DNA from: Periconia sp. R9002
Lineage: Eukaryota > Ascomycota > Dothideomycetes > Pleosporales > Periconiaceae
Assembly (NCBI GenBank): GCA_023627715.1
Contig: JAMAHW010000112.1
Location: 1-64,000, forward strand
DNA: 64,000 nucleotides
Direction of reading: 5' to 3'
The notes under the pieces are model-generated. The model was given only the letters and a program-made list of their open reading frames with translations, made no database searches and was not told the DNA's origin. Position 1 is the first letter of the stretch. Each line of letters opens with the position of its first letter. Both the position numbers and the translations under genes were made by a program. Below, one piece after another: positions 10,354-21,960 of the stretch.

Positions 10354-13300
10354 CTACCTTTGCCTCATCCAGGCGTAAATCAGGAACGACATGACCATAA
10401 CTAGAATACTCGCGACAGCCCATTCGACCCGGAACCCCCTCTCATTGACCACCTCGGGGAGGCGAACATTCTTGACCGACTGTAGAGAGTAACGTCTCTG
10501 GATTTCTAGGGCCTCGGTGGTCTGTCCAACTTGGTTGTAGGCTTCATGGAGATGGTGCGCACAAGCTCGCGTATGGTCGTCGAGCCGCCCTCCTCGCCCA
10601 TCAAAACATTGTTCGTACAACTTGAGGTTTTGTTTCAGTGTGTTGATAGCCTCAGCCTCCCCCTCGGGCCCCAATTTCAACCGGGCGCAAGCGATCTTGC
10701 ATTCGATGTCCCACACTCTTTTCTGGCGCCACGCTCGAATCGGCGCCTTTGACTTACCCCCTGAGGCTTTGCGAATCTCTTCTCGCATTCGCTCAAAGAT
10801 CCTAACAGCCTTTTTGATTGATTCGGATTTGCCTGTCATGCACAACACCTCGGCAATGCCTTCTTCCACTTCGAGCGTCCATCTGTCTTCTCCACTGAAT
10901 GAATATTCAATGGCAGATTTCGCCTGGGTGAATGCTTCATGGGCATTTTCCAGCTCTTTACTTCTGGCGTTTTGGCTTGCCAAGCACCTCGCCCTGGCAA
11001 CATGAACCTTTGCTTGTGCTATCCGCTTGAAAATTGCGAGCTTCAACTCCGTCTCATCATCAAATATGCTCTCCCCTCGTATATACAAGCAAGGATCGCC
11101 TGCCATCTTGCCTACATAAACGTCCTGCAAGCGTTGGAGAGCCTGTGATGCTTCTTTCGGCCGCAAAGACTTGCTATACAAATGAGCGAGGTTAAGGGCA
11201 CACATCCATTTCTGCTTGCTTTCACCTCGATCATCGCAGTCGCGAATCACTTCTTTGAGGAACATGGCGGCTGTATCCCACCCCTCCTTGTATGTTCTTG
11301 CCAGAGGAGACAGAGTATAAGCCTTTGAGAGGTGACAGGCTATTTCTGGCCGGTACTTGAATCCCTTGTACAGACTACGAGTGAAGTCAAGCACACACGC
11401 TGCATCGTCGTAACGACCTTCGTCCAGGAATACCTGGGAAAATGTGATGACGGACTGGGCCATCCGATCAGGGCATTCGAAACCGTCAAAGAGCTTTACC
11501 CGGCTCGCGTAGTCTCTTGCGAAAACTAGAAACTGCTCGAAATGCATCATGAATGGTAATTTCCAAAGATAAGAAGATCGTCGCACTTTTTGCGCTTCTG
11601 GTTCTTTCTTCCTTTCGTCGCTGTACAGCGTCATAAGCATGCATAGAGCCGTTGTATGGAGCTCCAGTAGTTTGACGTGGCCCATGCTATTTACGACCCA
11701 TGAACGCACCAGCTCTTGAGTATTTTCATGCATGAAGTATGCACTTGAATCTCCGTTTTTGCCCTTCGAAATAAAAGCGCAATTCTCCAGTACACCCAGC
11801 ATCTCTCTGAGCGTCACTTGGTTCTCATAATTCTGTTGTATCAGAACAAAATTTATCTCGTCTTTGTTCAGACACGAGAGCTCCCCTAGAAGTTTGAGTT
11901 GAGGGCTGGGCCACTTGTGGAGCCTGGTACATTGCGGGATATTTGCGAAGAGAGGCTCAAAGATGACAGTGCTAAGAGCTGGTTTTCTTAATACGGATTC
12001 AAGAAATCTGGAGAAGCTCCCACTCTCTATTGCCTCGTGCAACGCAGATGTAGGTATGTTTTGGTCCCGAAGATACTTCGCCACCATCTTGATGAAAATG
12101 GGCGATCGGAGGTGTTCGAGGAGTTTCTTCATCTCCGTACTGTTTGGGAGCACATCGTCGTTATACAAGTTGAAAATAAGCCGAGCATCGCTCTCGGTAA
12201 GGTCTTCAAGACTTAGAACGGTTTGCTTTCATTCGTGACGGAAGAAGTCGTCCATTTCCGAAATGTCTAGTACGCCTCTATTTTTTGTTGTGATGAGAAT
12301 TTGACCTGTATCTCTGGGAAGGAACCCTGCAGCCATCTTAGCCACTTCGATATTGTCGAGGCCATCCACCACCATGATCCATGGCCCATTCAACGGGTCA
12401 CTCAGCCATTTCCTTAAGGCCCCTAACGGATCCTCCGACTCAGATCCCTGAAGCTGAATCTCTTGAACAATTCTGCTGGCAGTCTGGCGGAACCTGGTCA
12501 CACTCCCTGCCTCTATCCAGAAGGTGTGTTTTCTGTCATCTTTAGTCTTCGTGTCCCGAAATCGTACAACGTAGTGATATGCGAGGTGCGATTTCCTAGA
12601 TCGAAAGATCAGAAAAAATCGGTTCAATGATGTCGATTACTTACCCCCATCCACTCATACCGAAGAGCCCAACACAATTGGATACTTCTAGACCTTTGGA
12701 AATTCTCTTGTCCATATCATGGCGACCAAAATATGTATTGCGCTCGAACTCGTTGGGTAGCGGACAAGATCTTAATGTGGTGTGATAGATCCCCGTCTCA
12801 CTCCGCTTGATCGTCAAATCCTTACTTGGCATAGGCTTTGTGACCGACCAATTTTTGCTTTCGAGGATAGGATATTGCCATGTCTTTTCCTTCAGCTTTG
12901 CTCTCTTCAAAGGGTTATGCTCGTTATCCAAATCGTTCCTAGACGTGGTAGAGGGTTGTACAACCTTCCAAAAATGATCCTTCAGCTGCGCTAGGCTTCT
13001 TTGGCCTCTCATTTCATAGAGGTCCATATTGATCTCCCAAACAAAAATTCTCTGGCTTCTTTCCACGAGCATTTCGGAGACTAACCCGAGAATTCCACTG
13101 AAGATGCCGTTTCTATCTTCCCCTGCGCCCAAGTGTTGTATCCAATGCTCGACAACCTTAGGGCTGTTGTGGAAAGAGTAATCACGCTCAGGTTTTCCTG
13201 CTCCTTCAATATATGCATGCTCCTTATTGTCGCCTCGTAGGCGACGGAACTCTGCTATGCCTGATGGACTCCACCCATGCTTCCAAATGGTGGCTAGTTC

Positions 13301-14579
13301 CAGAATGATACATCCTAGTGAGTAAACATCGAACGGTCGTCCGTGTTTCGGGTCTTTCTCTTGAGTGAAGTATTCCGGAGGTTGATAGTCGTAAGTGCCA
13401 AATCTGTTATCGGGTCTTTGAGTAGTTGCACTTTCTGCCTGGTGGTGCTTGAGATTTGCCATCCCGAAGTCGCAAATTTTCCAGACTTGCGGCGGCCCTT
13501 TGAAAAGCAAGATGTTCTTAGGCTTCAGATCGTGATGATAAGCAATAAAGCTGTCTATTTCTGAATGTATAAAGGTGACGGCGGACACGAGACTTTCGAT
13601 GCAAGTCAGGATGTACTCTTGACGTTGGGCCACGTCATCGAGAGAGGCAGGTGCGCTGTCCGCTTGCAGCCAATCATGCATATTTCCTGCATCAGTATGC
13701 TCAAACAGCATATGCAGACACTCCTCTCTGTCGTTGGAATGCCATGGGTCTTCACGCCCGGCGGAGAAGCTTGCGAAGTAAGGAACAATATTTTGATGCT
13801 TGCGAGCGCGAATAGTGTTCACTTCCCTCATCAGCTTCTCCTCGGTCATGTCTGTGGTCCTGCTAATCTCTTTGTAGGCTACAACGCTACCCTGGTAGAA
13901 TGCGCGTCAGATTCCAGTTACCGCCAATATACTGGAGGGGTGAGAGACTCACCCGAACGTAACCTTTATGACCAGCTTTCAAGTGACCGTCTGCAATTTT
14001 GACCTTGAAGACTTGTGCATACCCTCCCCTGCCAATTTGATCAGGCGCGTCTAGGAAGGGAAAGCGAAACGGGCCGATGGGAAATTTTGAATCATTTTCT
14101 CCACAAAGAATTGGAGGTATCAACCACTGCTTGTCGAAGAAGTCTTGCGCGATGTCATTCAAAAGCGGTGAAGCTTGGAGATACTCCAAGGAACAATACG
14201 GGACGTCTTTCTTGCCCTCAGATTGTTCAAAGATGCGATCTGTGACTGGATGATCGGTGTTATAGCTCTGAACTATTTTCTGTGGTTGACCAACAAGTAG
14301 AAGAATAGCATAGAACTTAGAGGCCAGCTCTCTTACATGTGTCTCCAGTTTCTCTATCTTCACTCCTTCTAGATGCTGGGCGAAGTCAGCTTTTTTTAGA
14401 GTTTCAAGATCCTTCTTGAGGCTTCGTTGTAGATTGGACGACTTGAAGAGATTGGCGATGAAGTCGAGTGACACGAAATGGGCGTCTCGATAAGAACGCT
14501 CATAGCCTGAGCGCTGCAACTCCTTCTCGATTTCGGCTTTTAAATCGACTCTTGAACGATTCTTCTTATTCTTACCCAT
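10354..14579 (-). CDS. Kinase / NB-ARC / TPR NLR-like protein with in-frame TGA
   Basis: Exons 14579-13953, 13891-12645 and 12595-10354, 1371 codons. Intron 13892-13952 is GTGAGT...CCAG; intron 12596-12644 is GTAAGT...CTAG and restores the P-loop. After about 180 N-terminal residues comes a protein kinase domain: glycine loop GRGGYAQVF, Lys216 in VAYKEI, HHDLKPKNILL, DFG, PPEYF. An NB-ARC-like ATPase follows: P-loop GMSGWGKS at about 620-627, Walker B WIMVVDGLDN, RNBS-B-like GQILITTKNRG. Helical TPR-type repeats come next, then a hydrophobic C-terminus (WAVASILVMVMSFLIYAW) as tail anchor. Codon 747 (12231-12229), between the NB-ARC and TPR parts, is TGA, although the frame is open on both sides and the protein sense continues (RHE-stop-KQTVLSLEDLTESDA). 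It may be a recent pseudogene, a sequencing error or a recoded stop. The architecture suggests an NLR-type immune or incompatibility sensor. Confidence 0.75.
12229..12231 (-). other. In-frame TGA inside the kinase/NB-ARC/TPR gene
   Basis: This single stop codon interrupts an otherwise open exon of 2.2 kb. A CGA to TGA transition would explain it. I found no GT...AG pair around it that is long enough for an intron. Confidence 0.7.
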
Positions 14580-15645
14580 GATGACTGTTATAGCACCTGT
14601 GTCGCAGCTGAACTCGCAAGTTTGCAGTATTGGTAAATCGGACTCGTGCCTGCGAAAAGATTTCGGTTGCTCCCCGCATCGGCAATGGCCTCGGTGATCC
14701 CACGAGGGTTGTTAAAGTAATTGAGTGTGTGATATAGGATTTGAAGGACACAAGGCTGACTCTTTCCTTGGTCACTGATGCATTTCAATCCAAAGTCCCT
14801 TCACGCCATGAGCCTCAGCCTCGTCAGTTGCAACACTAGGCTCGCACGCATTAGCAGGCGTCGAGCGCTAGCTAGCGGTGTGTCAGCTCCTATCAGCAAT
14901 AACAAATTGATTGAAGAGCGGTGCTGGAGGCTTGCCGCCCCAGCCTGCTGCCGGTGAGGGTGCAGGTAGGCGGGCAGACGAAACCCTCAGCCTTGCGCCA
15001 GGACTTTCACCCGTGGGCGGCTGATACAGCGCTAAACTATTCTTGACACGGATACTGGGGCCAGGACTTCGATGGTGGGGCTTTCTTCACGTCAATACGA
15101 TACCCGCAACTCTTTTCCAAAAAGATACAACTCCAACAACAACATAACACAATCTAAATAGACGCTAACATATTACAAATAACAGGTCGCAGTTCTAGTA
15201 AGCTAATCTCCCTGATGCATACATGTAAGTATGTAGTTATTGTCAGTGATGCTGCTGATCAATTCATGTTGCATATTCCTGTACCCTTCGTATCTGGAAT
15301 GTGACCTGACATTTTCCTCATGTTCTATTTCAATTGCCCTGCGGCAAGATGACCGACCGAGCATTAGGGGAAAGACCTATGTATCAGTGAATCATATCCG
15401 AAAAAAAATGACTGTCCGTTATATCGGTGTTATCGTGGCTTGTTTTTGTGCTGAGCTTCATTCACGGACGATTCTGGGTACGCGATTGTGCAAGGATAAC
15501 GTGACCTGGGGGAACAGATGATTCTCATGGAGGAGAAGTGATTGATTGAGTGATGGAGCAGCTTGAGTACTATGAAAGAAATGATATACGTACATGGAAG
15601 GGGCTTGATATTGATTACGGGTTTGGACATTCACTTAGAGAGAAT
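14580..15645. other. Intergenic, no gene seen
   Basis: It contains the promoter of the kinase/NB-ARC gene. Short ORFs on both strands show no domain or convincing splice pattern. A pyrimidine-poor, low-complexity patch occurs at 15120-15190. Confidence 0.45.
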
Positions 15646-16232
15646 CTAGGCAAAAAATGTATTGCAGTGTTGGTGGGATTGCCCCCAAACGAACGACGCT
15701 ATCTGATATCCTCGACCCGTTTCCCCCCACCCCCCCCGCCTTCGGTCACAAATGAGTCCGCTATGTGAGTTGTAAAACCAACCCCAGCGTCCTGCAACGA
15801 CCATGCCGACCACGGATATGACAATAACCAAAAGCGCTGCAGTTTGCAATTTCACTTTTTGAAAACCATTTCTCATGGTCCTCTGCCAATAAAGCTTAGT
15901 CGGTTTGATCAAGCGTCTCGGTTCAGCACTGTCGGAGTATTTTTAGTCAGTAATACGCAAGGATTCAGAGATATTAACAACATCATACATACATTGAGAT
16001 CTTTTCCACTTATTCTGATGCTAGTTCGATCTCATTTTCTTTAGGACGCAGAGCTCGCCGACCTTCTATTTGGGCTCAGTGATGACGGCCACGGTAAGCT
16101 TGAGGTTTCCTGCTTACCACGATGCAAGTAGTAACTGATCAACCAACCAGCTGGTGTCGTGACGGTGATGAAAATAAACATTGCCAGACCGAAGATGGTT
16201 GGTTTGGACCATCCTGGATCTTGAGGGTTCAT
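15646..16232 (-). CDS. Small two-helix membrane protein (junction unresolved)
   Basis: Two minus-strand ORFs look like exons of one small gene. The first (start ATG at 16232, MNPQDPGWSKPTIFGLAMF) has one membrane helix ending in WLISYYLHR and then a good donor, GTAAGC, near 16116. The second, ending at 15646, has another helix (TAALLVIVISVVGMVVAG) and an Arg/Gly-rich tail. An acceptor in the correct phase exists just before VKLQTAALL, but its sequence (AAAAAG) is weak, so the junction is uncertain. No family is recognised. Confidence 0.35.
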
Positions 16233-16394
16233 CGTTGGTGGTGATAGATAGGGCTCAAGCTGGTAGAGGTTCGCACACAATTGTTGAATGGTAGAAGGAA
16301 AATTGATGTGAAAGTGAAAATGCTGGCGTTAGATTGAGTTGGAGACCTCATCGCGCTTAAGGTATAACTTATACCACCCATACAGTCCATTTTG

Positions 16395-16560
16395 GGAACC
16401 GGGATCATTTTGGAGGACCGCCTTCATCGTGGAAGCAGGGATTATTCTAGGGGATTGCGCTCGTCGTGGAAGCAGGGATTATTCTGGGGGATTGCGCTCG
16501 TCGTGGAAGCAGGGATTATTCTGGGGGATTGCGCTCGTCGTGGAAGCAGGGATTATTTTG
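16395..16560. repeat. 37-bp minisatellite, about 4.5 copies
   Basis: Copies anchored on GCGCTCGTCGTGGAAGCAGG begin at 16457, 16494 and 16531, exactly 37 bp apart. A diverged copy begins near 16420 and a partial one near 16395. The two central copies are nearly identical and the left copies are decayed, which suggests growth from one side. A 37-bp period is not a multiple of three, so this is not a coding repeat. Confidence 0.9.
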
Positions 16561-16898
16561 TAGTGTGAAGTCGTGAAAATAGTTCCGGGGCCTCCATTCA
16601 AGATTGTGCAACCGGCCCAATTAAGTACCGGGAGGCCATGGCTACCCGCGCCTCCACCACCGATTCCGCGATGTGGCGCGAGTATGGTCGCATTTCGCTG
16701 GAAGTTCGGCGCTAACCCTTTTAGGCACCGGTATCCTTTTACTGATACAGAGAAGGTAAGCACACAGCCTGATAGCCCCAAGCCGCAATCTGACAGAAGG
16801 GCATAAATTGCAGCCTCCCTCCACCATCAAGGGGACGAATAATCCAGAGCATTGATCACACACTCTGCAAATTCTTGTCCACTCCAATTACACCCATC

Positions 16899-19300
16899 AT
16901 GGAGCATCTTGAACACGATCTTGATCTGTCTCAGTGGTTCGAGAGAGCCATCTCTCCTTTCAACGATGACCCTACACTCCACCAGCGGCAACAGCCAACC
17001 CCCGAGGTACCGCAAGAGCAGTTTCCGCAAACCTTTGGAAAAGATCCCATATCTCAATCCCACTCTGGAACTTCTTGCTCACTTCCAATTGCACCCATCA
17101 TGGAGCATCCTGAACATAACCTTGATGAATCTCAGTGGCTCGAGATAACCTCTGCTTTCAATAATGACTCCACACTTCACCAACTGCAACATCCGATCCC
17201 AGAGGTACTGCAAGAGCAGTTTGCTCAATTTCTTAGCGAAGATCCCACGTCTCAATCCATCGCGGTCCAGGACCAACACAATCTTGGTTCATCGACCACA
17301 CCCGACAACTGGCTTGCTACCCCGTATCCGGAGCCCCCTGAAGTAAGTTCGGGTGGGCCTGACTTGATGGCGGTCGATTCGGGGAGCGGATTGAGTTCAG
17401 CAATCGGTATCATTCCTGACTTGACGCAGCAGGACTTGACACTGGACTCGCTACTCTCAAACGTCGACCAAGCCCAAAATCCCATTTTGGCGCCGGGCTT
17501 GGACCTTATCCACAGTTATTATGAGGCGCAACTCCTTTCTTTGGAACCACAAGATCCAGTTCAGACGCCAGAACAAGCAAATGTACGCAGCGCACCCATC
17601 AACCCATGGCCCCCAGCTGCCATCATGCCTCACCCAACTCAGGTACCGGCACTCACCCAATGGACATCTTACAACCCTCCGTCATCAGAAACCACCATGT
17701 TTACCCCGACTCTTACACATTTCATACCCAATCACGCCGCCTCGACAATCATACCTGGTCCTATCCTGATCCCACCATTCTCCACATCCAACAGCCTCAT
17801 TGCACCAAACCAGCAACGGACACCACAGCTTAGACCGGCTGCACCTCTTACCCCCAGATCTTCGGCGCCGACGTCATCTCCCGGTCCTGGAGCCTTAGAC
17901 ACAAATCATCTACATGCTGCCACCGAGAGACAATTGGTCATCTATGAGCCTCCGATAGCTCCCTCAAGCGCCCGAAAGGCAAAGAGAAAGCACAATCCCT
18001 CTGCTGATACGGCTGGCAACACGCAACCTAAGCGGCTCCAAGTATCGAGCAAATATACCCTTGGTTGCTATAACTATAAACTACCAGCGAATCCAGGCAT
18101 GGCCAATAAGCCACAAAAGAAGAATATGCGTCCTTGCATTCGATGTAAATTAGATCGAAAAGGAGTATGTCCTTTGTGCTCATCTTTGCGGTGTAGAGTG
18201 GTTAACGTTACACAGTGCACAGGGGGATATCCATGCGACAGCTGCCAGGAGAACATACGTAGGGCTGTTGCACGTCGTACTGATCAGGTTCTATGGCGGC
18301 GGATGTGTGTCCAGACTGAAATATGGGAATTAAGCTATTTCACACAAGGTGAGTTATTTCCATCGATGGAGAACTACAACCTAATTTTATTGCAGACCTG
18401 CACAGATTGGTCAGGCGTGTAGCTGATTTTCACGATCCTGCCTGCAATCTAGCTATGCGAGCTCTAAATCGCAGCTTCCTCGAAATCTCGTTCGATGATG
18501 AGGTTGTGGAAGCTTGTCTTCATGACATAAATCTTTTTCAGGCTTTGGGAGAATACGTTGTCTCTTGTTCACCGACTGCACGAAGACTTCGGTGGGGGTC
18601 GTCGCTCAACCGACGTAAACTCAAGGCACTAGTTGGCTCGAAATGGAAGGCCCCTAAGCCGCCTACCGACATACTGGGTCTTTTCAAACCCGGTCTCGAC
18701 TATAACGGGCTAGTTTGGGTAGCTATCTGTCTTCATGCTGACTCATTCGGGGAATACCTTAGTCTTAAACCTAAGTCGTGGGTTGCTCTCGTATACTTGG
18801 ACGTCTTATATCTTAAATTGGTGCATGAAAACCTCACTAATTACCAAAGACCACCTTTTCTACAGCACATAGCAGATACCAGATTCGGTGCAATAGCCAT
18901 TATTTGCAGTTTCATCGAAATCGCTAAACGAACCTATGGCGTTCTACCCCAAAATATCGTCACGGAGACAAGACCCAAGGATTTGTCCGACCATGCAATC
19001 GCTTTCGCTCAATTTCAGTTGGAGACGCTTAAAAAGAAATTAGGGGCAAGTTTTCCAGAGGAGGATTGCCAGTCGGTAATTGCCGAGTATGAAGCTGCTT
19101 GCACGGAAATTGCTGAAATAGATCTATCAGAATGGGCTAAGGAGCGATTTGGAGAGTTGGCTGAGGGACTTTCAGAGAGCGGCGACTCAAACGAGGATAC
19201 CCAGGAAGGTGAGGACGAGTTCTTGAAATTTCATGATTTGGTGGAGGAATTAGATGATGACTCGGAGGAGGAATTGGACTATGACTCTGAGGACACTTAG
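16899..19300 (+). CDS. Cys-rich putative DNA-binding protein with duplicated N-terminus
   Basis: Exons 16899-18348 and 18396-19300. The intron 18349-18395 is GTGAGT...TTGCAG, 47 nt, phase 1. The product is about 784 aa. I start at the first ATG (MEHLEHDLDLSQWFE). A segment of about 60 residues is repeated in tandem at the N-terminus: IMEHLEHDLDLSQWF... and IMEHPEHNLDESQWL... with a 201-bp period. A Pro/Ser/Gln-rich disordered region follows, then a Cys-rich patch (RPCIRCKLDRKGVC ... CTGGYPCDSC) that resembles an expanded Zn2Cys6 cluster after a basic KRKHNPS / QPKR region. The C-terminal 300 residues are helical and end in an acidic tail. It is probably a transcription regulator, but the Cys spacing is not the classical one, so the role is inferred. 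Confidence 0.68.
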
Positions 19301-20626
19301 GGTACAAATCCTAGAGAAGATCCAGCAAACAACACTGACGTGAAACCTCCTTACTTAAGAAATTTTGCTTATAGCCCTGTATATATATTCTATTAAATAA
19401 TTTCAGTAGATATTAGGTGACCAATAGTTATGTACCTGTGAGTACGTCCCCAGCCTAGGACGTTACCTGTGATTCAAACCAGTGTTAATATTGTAACTAG
19501 TTACACTAATTAATTGCGAAGAAGAAAACACTTTTGAAATTTAGATGAGTATTTTTGTCTATGTTTTTACCTAACTCTACTTTTATAATAATTTTGTCAG
19601 GTGTTATACGAAAGGTACACGATACACCACGGTCCACACCTATCTCAACGCCCTTACCTATCCCTAAACCTTCCTAATCAAGCAACTTCGTATTCGTGTC
19701 CCGTCGTGCCCTGTGCGGTGCGCACCATGTCCTCTCACACAATCCTCCTCCAAAACCATCAAAAATCTCCGCACAACCAAAGTCTTCCAACTCAACCTTT
19801 CACAAACCCACATCCCCATCAGCCCATCCCACCTCGTTCAAAAAAAAAACTTCACGACGATCCTGCGCATCCCATCCCTCTACTAATCCCACCTAATAAA
19901 TCCAACCAACGACGATCCTCACACCGCAAAGTTCGGTCCCAAGCCCCAAGCCCAAGTCCAAGTCGGCACCGCATTCAACGGTTCAGCGTGAAAATTACTA
20001 GATTGGGAAGGTTGGGGTTGGGTTTGGCCGCTGAGCTGAGGTCAGTTGGGTTCAGGCCAGCTAGCTTAGTGTCGCAATATATGCACGGCACATGTATACA
20101 AGTTATGAAATTTTTTTCGGGTATTTTTTATGCGGGGGTGATTGGTTGTGCAAGCGTTGTAGTTGTTTGTACAAGGAAAAACGGGGAAGTACAGGTTTTT
20201 GGTTTGTTGTATACAATTTCGCCAGTGGTCGACGGGTTTATGGGGCGCTAGTGGGGAGTTGCCTGTTTGGGAAGGTTGGGGCTGGAGGGCGAGGGAAGAT
20301 GCTGAAAAATATTAAGGAATGATGAGTATGTACATTGTACGCATACTCATAATGCATCATATCAAAGGTATATACCTAATCATCATTTTCAAGATAAGCG
20401 ACACATGTAAACATTTAGAATCTTGCATTTCGCATACATCTAATCATTCACGGAAAGAGTATTTACAATGAGGAGAAGCTTCAAATGGGGATAAATAAAG
20501 GAAAAAAAGAAGGCAGAGATCGATATCGAATGAGACCGAATCACAGAATTATCATTACCAATAGATCCCCACCAGTCCTCCTACCCGACCTTCCTGCCTT
20601 GCTTGCCTTCAACACACAAGTTTACT
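19301..20626. other. Intergenic, repeat fragment but no supported gene
   Basis: It contains one copy of a dispersed 42-bp repeat (19434-19475). A 216-codon plus-strand ORF at 19601-20251 is low-complexity and has no family features, so I do not call it. Confidence 0.45.
19434..19475 (+). repeat. Dispersed short repeat, copy 1
   Basis: This shares the frame acctgtg..gt.cgtcc....gcc.aggacgttacct with the copy at 23362-23403. Both are intergenic and about 4 kb apart. They may be remnants of a small mobile element. Confidence 0.5.
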
Positions 20627-21960
20627 CTACAAGAACCAAGCAGCAGCAACACCCAATGCGACTGTGTATCCGACACCAGTAGCCATGGGTCGAGGAGCTG
20701 CAGCCGGAGACCCCCCGCCTTGGGTCTGTCCCGGCCCACTACTTTGTGCGGTAGACGCAGCGGTGGTACGGCTAACAGTGGTACTTGGGGTAGGCTGGCC
20801 GGAGGTGAAGGGGACGCCGTTACCGGAACGGGTGGCGGATGGGAATGCGTTGATGCCTGATGTTACGTTTTCCTCGGGGGTGGTTGCGTTCTGCGGGTTC
20901 AAGACGCTATCGTGCAAACTCACATCAGGATATTGTTATTGTATTCGAGTATAAGAAGAGAACACTTACGAATCAATGACATGCACAACACCATTAGCAA
21001 CCAACACATTCGCGGTGACGACACGGGCCTGATTGACAAACACGGTGCCGTTGCGGATGGTGATGGTCAGGTTCCGGCCATCAGCGGCAGTGACGTTCTG
21101 GCCGTTTTGGAGGAGGGTGGAATAGGCGACGGTGCCGTTGACGACGTGGTGCGCGAGGATGTTCTGGAGCGTCTCGTTGCTAAGCCCACTGATCGCAGAG
21201 TTGATGTTGGTGAAGGCTTCGTTGTTGGGGGCGAAGATGGTCACGTCGGGCGTGCTGGCGAGGGAGCTCGCGAGTCCGGTCGCGTTGAGGGCGCCGCGGA
21301 GGGAGGTGAGGCTGAGGGTGGATGTTAGTTTGTCGATGTGGCACGATGTTGGAAGACTTACTTGAACGCGTTGGCGGTTTCGAGAAGATCGACGGGAGGA
21401 CTGAGCACGGAGTCGATGATATGGACCACGCCGCCGGTGAAGTTTACGTTCTATGCATGTTAGTATTGCATGTTTTGGAAGTATGATGTCTGACATACAG
21501 CCTGAGTGACGTTTGCCCTCGACAAGAGACCGCTGTAGAAAGAGGTTTGATTTCCTTGCTGCACGGCCTCAACGACCTGTCCCTCAGTGACATTCGAAGC
21601 CGTGAAGTTCCTGGTTAAATATGTAGGCACGAATGTACTGGTGTTGGTGATGTCCTCTGCCCGGACGGTTCCGTTGAGCACGTGGTAGAGAAGTACTGAA
21701 GCGAGGGCCTGCGGGTTGGTTGCAAGAGCTGCGAAAGCAGGGAGTCTGGCCGCCCGCTCGAACGCTTCATTGTTGGGGGCGAGGATCGTCACGTTTCGTG
21801 CTTGAGAAAGTGTTTGTATGAGAGTAGGATTTGCAGAGAGGAAGGTGCGGAGACTGGAGAGATTATCATTGCTGGAGAGGGTCTCATTGAGTGGCTGGGT
21901 GTTTTGCTGGGCGAAAGTGTGGCCGATTAGAGTGGCGATGGGGAGGTATTTCCAAAACAT
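20627..21960 (-). CDS. Fasciclin-domain cell-surface protein, GPI-anchored
   Basis: Exons 21960-21499, 21450-21362, 21311-20970 and 20906-20627 give 390 aa. The introns are 48, 50 and 63 nt with donors GTATGT, GTAAGT and GTAAGT, and all keep phase. A signal peptide (MFWKYLPIATLIGHTFAQ) leads to two FAS1 domains. Each has the H1-type motif (VTILAPNNEAF; VTIFAPNNEAF) and the YH/HH plus H2-type end (VLLYHVLNGT ... VVHIIDS; ILAHHVVNGT ... VVHVIDS). Many N-glycosylation sequons are present. A Ser/Thr/Pro linker and a C-terminal hydrophobic stretch (GVGYTVALGVAAAWFL) fit a GPI signal. The start is the second ATG of the ORF, where the signal peptide begins. It is probably a wall or plasma-membrane adhesion protein. 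Confidence 0.85.

Noticed and set aside
13565..14002. 145-codon plus-strand ORF across the kinase domain
   Set aside because: It is antisense to conserved kinase motifs and has no features of its own.
16395..16560. CRISPR-like spacing of 37-bp units
   Set aside because: Units are directly adjacent with no unique spacers, and the context is fungal nuclear DNA. It is a minisatellite.
19601..20251. 216-codon ORF downstream of the Cys-rich regulator gene
   Set aside because: Pro/Ser/His-rich with no domain, and other frames are equally open in the same stretch.
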